Source: Rhodospirillaceae bacterium (GTDB taxonomy: Bacteria > Pseudomonadota > Alphaproteobacteria > GCA-2721365). From it: DNA of 33,278 bases. Location of the stretch: NCBI GenBank assembly GCA_002721365.1, contig PBKC01000005.1, forward strand, positions 1 to 33,278, read 5' to 3'. This document shows, one piece after another, positions 31,158 through 33,278 of this stretch. The position numbers and the translations under genes are program-made. Below the pieces are notes generated by a model. That model was given only the letters and a program-made list of their open reading frames with translations, was not told where the DNA came from and did not search any database. Position 1 is the first letter of the stretch, and every line of letters starts with the position of its first letter.

Positions 31158-31700
31158 TCATCCGGCACCATGCGGCGTCTGCGCATGGAGGAACAGGGCC
31201 AGCGCCGCCAGGCGGGTCAGCGCGTCGACGGAGAGCGTAGCCCCCGAAATCCCGTCGATGTCGCGATCGAGTCGTCCGTCATCGGCGAGCGACGTTCCCT
31301 TGAACTGGTCGGTGAAGAACGGGTAGCGCACCTCCCAGCCACGGCTTTCCCGATAGATCAGCACCTTGACCCGTTCCACCCGACCGTCGGCGACGACGTA
31401 TCCGGTCGTGATCGGCTCGGTTTTGCCGATCTCTTCCAGAACCCAGGCCGTCCGGCCGTCCCGTCCCCAATAGCGGATACGCAGGGCCGGCAAGTCATGC
31501 CCCATGATCGCTTTCACGCGGGCGCGAACGTCTTTGGTTACCCAGACCACTGCGGGTTCGGGCAGGTCATCGCCGAAGGTCTCGGCGAGGAAATCCTCGG
31601 GCTGCTGATAGACATCGACCGCACGGGCGGTCGTCGGCATCCACGCCACGATCAACCACAGGGCGACGGAGTACGCCGCCGGCTTCGTCAACCACTTCAT
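31158..31700 (-). CDS. Exported FMN-binding domain protein (covalent flavin)
   Basis: 180 residues, with GAGGGA three bases before the ATG. A signal peptide (hydrophobic 10-22, cleavage near ARA-V) is followed by an FMN-binding domain. The covalent site is DGISGATLS (149-157), where the Thr of SGAT (T155) receives FMN through a phosphoester bond made by ApbE in NqrC/RnfG-type proteins. The ApbE gene is not in the window. The domain is short, as in NosR/periplasmic electron-transfer proteins. Sitting between the porin and the PepSY gene, it probably shuttles electrons in the periplasm. Confidence 0.85.
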   Translation of the reverse strand: MKWLTKPAAYSVALWLIVAWMPTTARAVDVYQQPEDFLAETFGDDLPEPAVVWVTKDVRARVKAIMGHDLPALRIRYWGRDGRTAWVLEEIGKTEPITTGYVVADGRVERVKVLIYRESRGWEVRYPFFTDQFKGTSLADDGRLDRDIDGISGATLSVDALTRLAALALFLHAQTPHGAG

Positions 31701-31750
31701 GGGTCCCTCATTCGGTCCCGGCCGGATCGCCCGGCCGGGCCATCGAACGC

Positions 31751-31782
31751 CCTTCGACCGGCCTCGAGAGACCGATCGAAGG
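31751..31782. repeat. Imperfect 15-bp hairpin between porin and FMN-binding genes
   Basis: CCTTCGACCGGCCTC and GAGACCGATCGAAGG pair with two G-T wobbles. It lies in the 140-bp gap and may end or trim the porin message, letting the porin be made in excess over the two downstream genes. Confidence 0.45.
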
Positions 31783-31840
31783 TCATTGTCAGCGACTACT
31801 GAATGGACCCAGCCGTTTCCGGCCGGCCCATACGACGCGA

Positions 31841-33112
31841 TCAGAACTGATAGCCGAGGCCCAGATTGATGCGGTCGTCCTCGTTCGCCGGATTGGGGCG
31901 GTCCTCGATCTGATAGTCCGCCTTCAGCACGACATCGGGGTGCGGCCAATAGTTGAAGCCGAAATGCCATTGCTCGACTTCGCTGTCGACAGCGTCTCCG
32001 GCCTGGGTGTCGACCTCGCTGTACCGGGCGAAGAGCCCGAACTCGCCGGGTCCGCCGAGACCAGGAACGTCGAAGCGGTAGGACGGCTCAACGTACCATC
32101 CATATTGCTGATCGCGCCCCAGGGCAGCCGGCCCGAGGACCGGCGGTCCGTCCTCCAGGTCCCATCGCGCATAGAGCGCCCGGAAGCCCCATGGCCCGCG
32201 GCGGATATTGGCGTGCGCTTCGAACAATGTACCGCTGACGTCCAGCGCATCCTGCGTCACGTCCTGCTGGTACTGCAGGCTGGTCGCCAGCTCGACGCCG
32301 GGCATGCCGGTCCAGCGAAGACGTCCGGTGGCCGCGAAGTCTTCCGCCGGCGCTTCGGCGACCTTCTGGCGGCCGCTGCGAATGACGAAGGCATTGCCGC
32401 CGGTGATGGGGACGCTGAGGCCCGAGTGGAACGCGGCATCGTAGCTGAAGCCGCCACCGATCTGACCACTCATGCCGACACCGGCCTCCCACCAGGTCGT
32501 CGGAATGATGGCGCTTTCGACCTGATTGCGCTCGACACCGAAGAAGGTCGGCGGCTCATGGGTCTCGTTCATGATGCCGACCGGCAACAGGAAGAGACCA
32601 GCACGCGCGTGCTGCGTGTCCGTGACGTCGAATTCGATCCAGGCCTGTTCCAGCTCGACTTCGCCCGGCTGACCCTCGCCCGCCAAGGCGTGCTCGAGTT
32701 CGAACTCGGTGAACAGTCGCAAGCGGTCGTTGAACTCGTGCCCGATGAACAGAACGAACCGGTGAAAGTCCACTTCGTCGGTGTCACCGCCTTCGTAATG
32801 CAGCTCGCCGTAGCCGCCCAGACTGGTGCGATCGAGAAAGCTCCCGCCGCCACCGCCGCCCTCGGCACGCATGCTCATCATTTCGTCGGCCACCGCGCCG
32901 GTAGCTTCCACCTTCTGATCGGTCTCCTCCAGCTTCGCCCGCAGCGCTTCTATCTCCTGCTGCTGTTGCTGGATGATCGCCCACATCTCCTCCGCCGACG
33001 GCGGTGTCTGCTGCGCCGACGCCGACGGCACGGCCGCGCCCAACAAGAGCGCTCCGAGCACGCCGCACGCGGCATGGCGAACGATCTTTCCATCACAATC
33101 CTGTGAAGCCAT
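31841..33112 (-). CDS. Outer-membrane porin, phosphate-selective OprO/OprP-like
   Basis: 423 residues, with AGGGGGA upstream of the ATG. The signal peptide (hydrophobic about 15-25, cleavage near ASA-Q) is followed by a short coiled coil (about 40-70, QQQQQEIEALRAKLEET), a Gly-rich linker and a beta-barrel starting SLGGYGELHY. The last residue is Phe (LGLGYQF), the usual barrel end signal. Motifs such as HRFVLFIGHEFNDRLRLFTEFELEHA and GLFLLPVGIMNETHEPPTFFGVERN match porin family O/P. Members pass phosphate or other anions, but specificity varies within the family. The FMN-binding and PepSY genes follow on the same strand. Confidence 0.88.
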   Translation of the reverse strand: MASQDCDGKIVRHAACGVLGALLLGAAVPSASAQQTPPSAEEMWAIIQQQQQEIEALRAKLEETDQKVEATGAVADEMMSMRAEGGGGGGSFLDRTSLGGYGELHYEGGDTDEVDFHRFVLFIGHEFNDRLRLFTEFELEHALAGEGQPGEVELEQAWIEFDVTDTQHARAGLFLLPVGIMNETHEPPTFFGVERNQVESAIIPTTWWEAGVGMSGQIGGGFSYDAAFHSGLSVPITGGNAFVIRSGRQKVAEAPAEDFAATGRLRWTGMPGVELATSLQYQQDVTQDALDVSGTLFEAHANIRRGPWGFRALYARWDLEDGPPVLGPAALGRDQQYGWYVEPSYRFDVPGLGGPGEFGLFARYSEVDTQAGDAVDSEVEQWHFGFNYWPHPDVVLKADYQIEDRPNPANEDDRINLGLGYQF

Positions 33113-33156
33113 ACGATCCCCCTCGTCTTGCCCCGGTTTCGATCCGGGAAGCATTG

Positions 33157-33209
33157 ATTACGAAAACATGACAAAGGCGGACGCTACTCAATCTCAACGC
33201 AAATGCAAG
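33157..33209 (-). promoter_or_regulatory. Candidate regulator sites upstream of the porin
   Basis: Two rival candidates are visible. Minus-strand TTGTCAT-GTTT-TCGTAAT (33157-33174) matches a Pho box (CTGTCAT-N4-CTGTCAT) at 10 of 14 bases. Further upstream, minus-strand TTGCATTTGCGTTGAGATTG and the bases after it (33184-33209) resemble degenerate Fur-type sites. Neither is strong. Confidence 0.3.
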
Positions 33210-33278
33210 TCACTCTCGGTTGCATACGTACGTTTTTTGGATCGCCGCATTGGCTGAATTGATTCAAGATCACCTTGT

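Overview
The window is high-GC DNA packed with genes, most likely from an alphaproteobacterium of the Rhodospirillales kind. The pointers are pstB-phoU-phoB in tight order, a DUF721/DciA gene followed by a DsbA-family thioredoxin next to mutY, DUF2244 divergent from nth, a CoA-synthetase/GNAT fusion of the Pat type, and codon use strongly biased to G/C. I cannot name the species. No rRNA, tRNA, CRISPR array, insertion sequence or prophage is visible.

Layout. Positions 1-1758 hold the end of the phosphate operon (pstB end, phoU, phoB). A convergent block follows on the minus strand: Pat-like acyl-CoA synthetase/acetyltransferase and alanine dehydrogenase. The alanine dehydrogenase start codon overlaps the start of a divergent zinc-ribbon methyltransferase. 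An AmpG-like MFS transporter and a lone TRAP-type binding protein are divergent at about 8 kb. mutY (minus) faces a regulatory region of about 390 bp that drives a PEP-CTERM surface protein. After it come dciA (DUF721), a DsbA-like protein, a convergent adenosine kinase, a VapBC toxin-antitoxin pair, an amidase overlapping an EI24/CysZ-like membrane protein, nth, DUF2244, an EamA transporter and dapB.

The right part (20.3-29.5 kb) is more accessory. It contains a secreted cysteine-patterned protein, an SGNH hydrolase, a CPBP protease, a glycine-zipper lipoprotein, a TPR protein, a second PEP-CTERM protein, a 53-residue membrane microprotein, a family VIII-type serine hydrolase, and several unrecognised membrane-anchored proteins, one with a FlgC-like C-terminal motif. 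The end (29.5-33.2 kb) has a class II aldolase and a minus-strand set of porin, covalent-FMN-binding protein and PepSY membrane protein. I read that set as a possible cell-envelope reductase/uptake unit.

The most interesting items are: (1) the PEP-CTERM promoter, which combines a sigma-54-type -24/-12 element, a perfect 12-bp palindrome over the predicted start site, and a cluster of further palindromes upstream; (2) the exported protein with regularly spaced cysteines (CX3C twin motif plus two CX6CX6C units); (3) the porin/FMN/PepSY set; and (4) a VapB gene whose promoter sits so close to the start codon that its mRNA should be leaderless.
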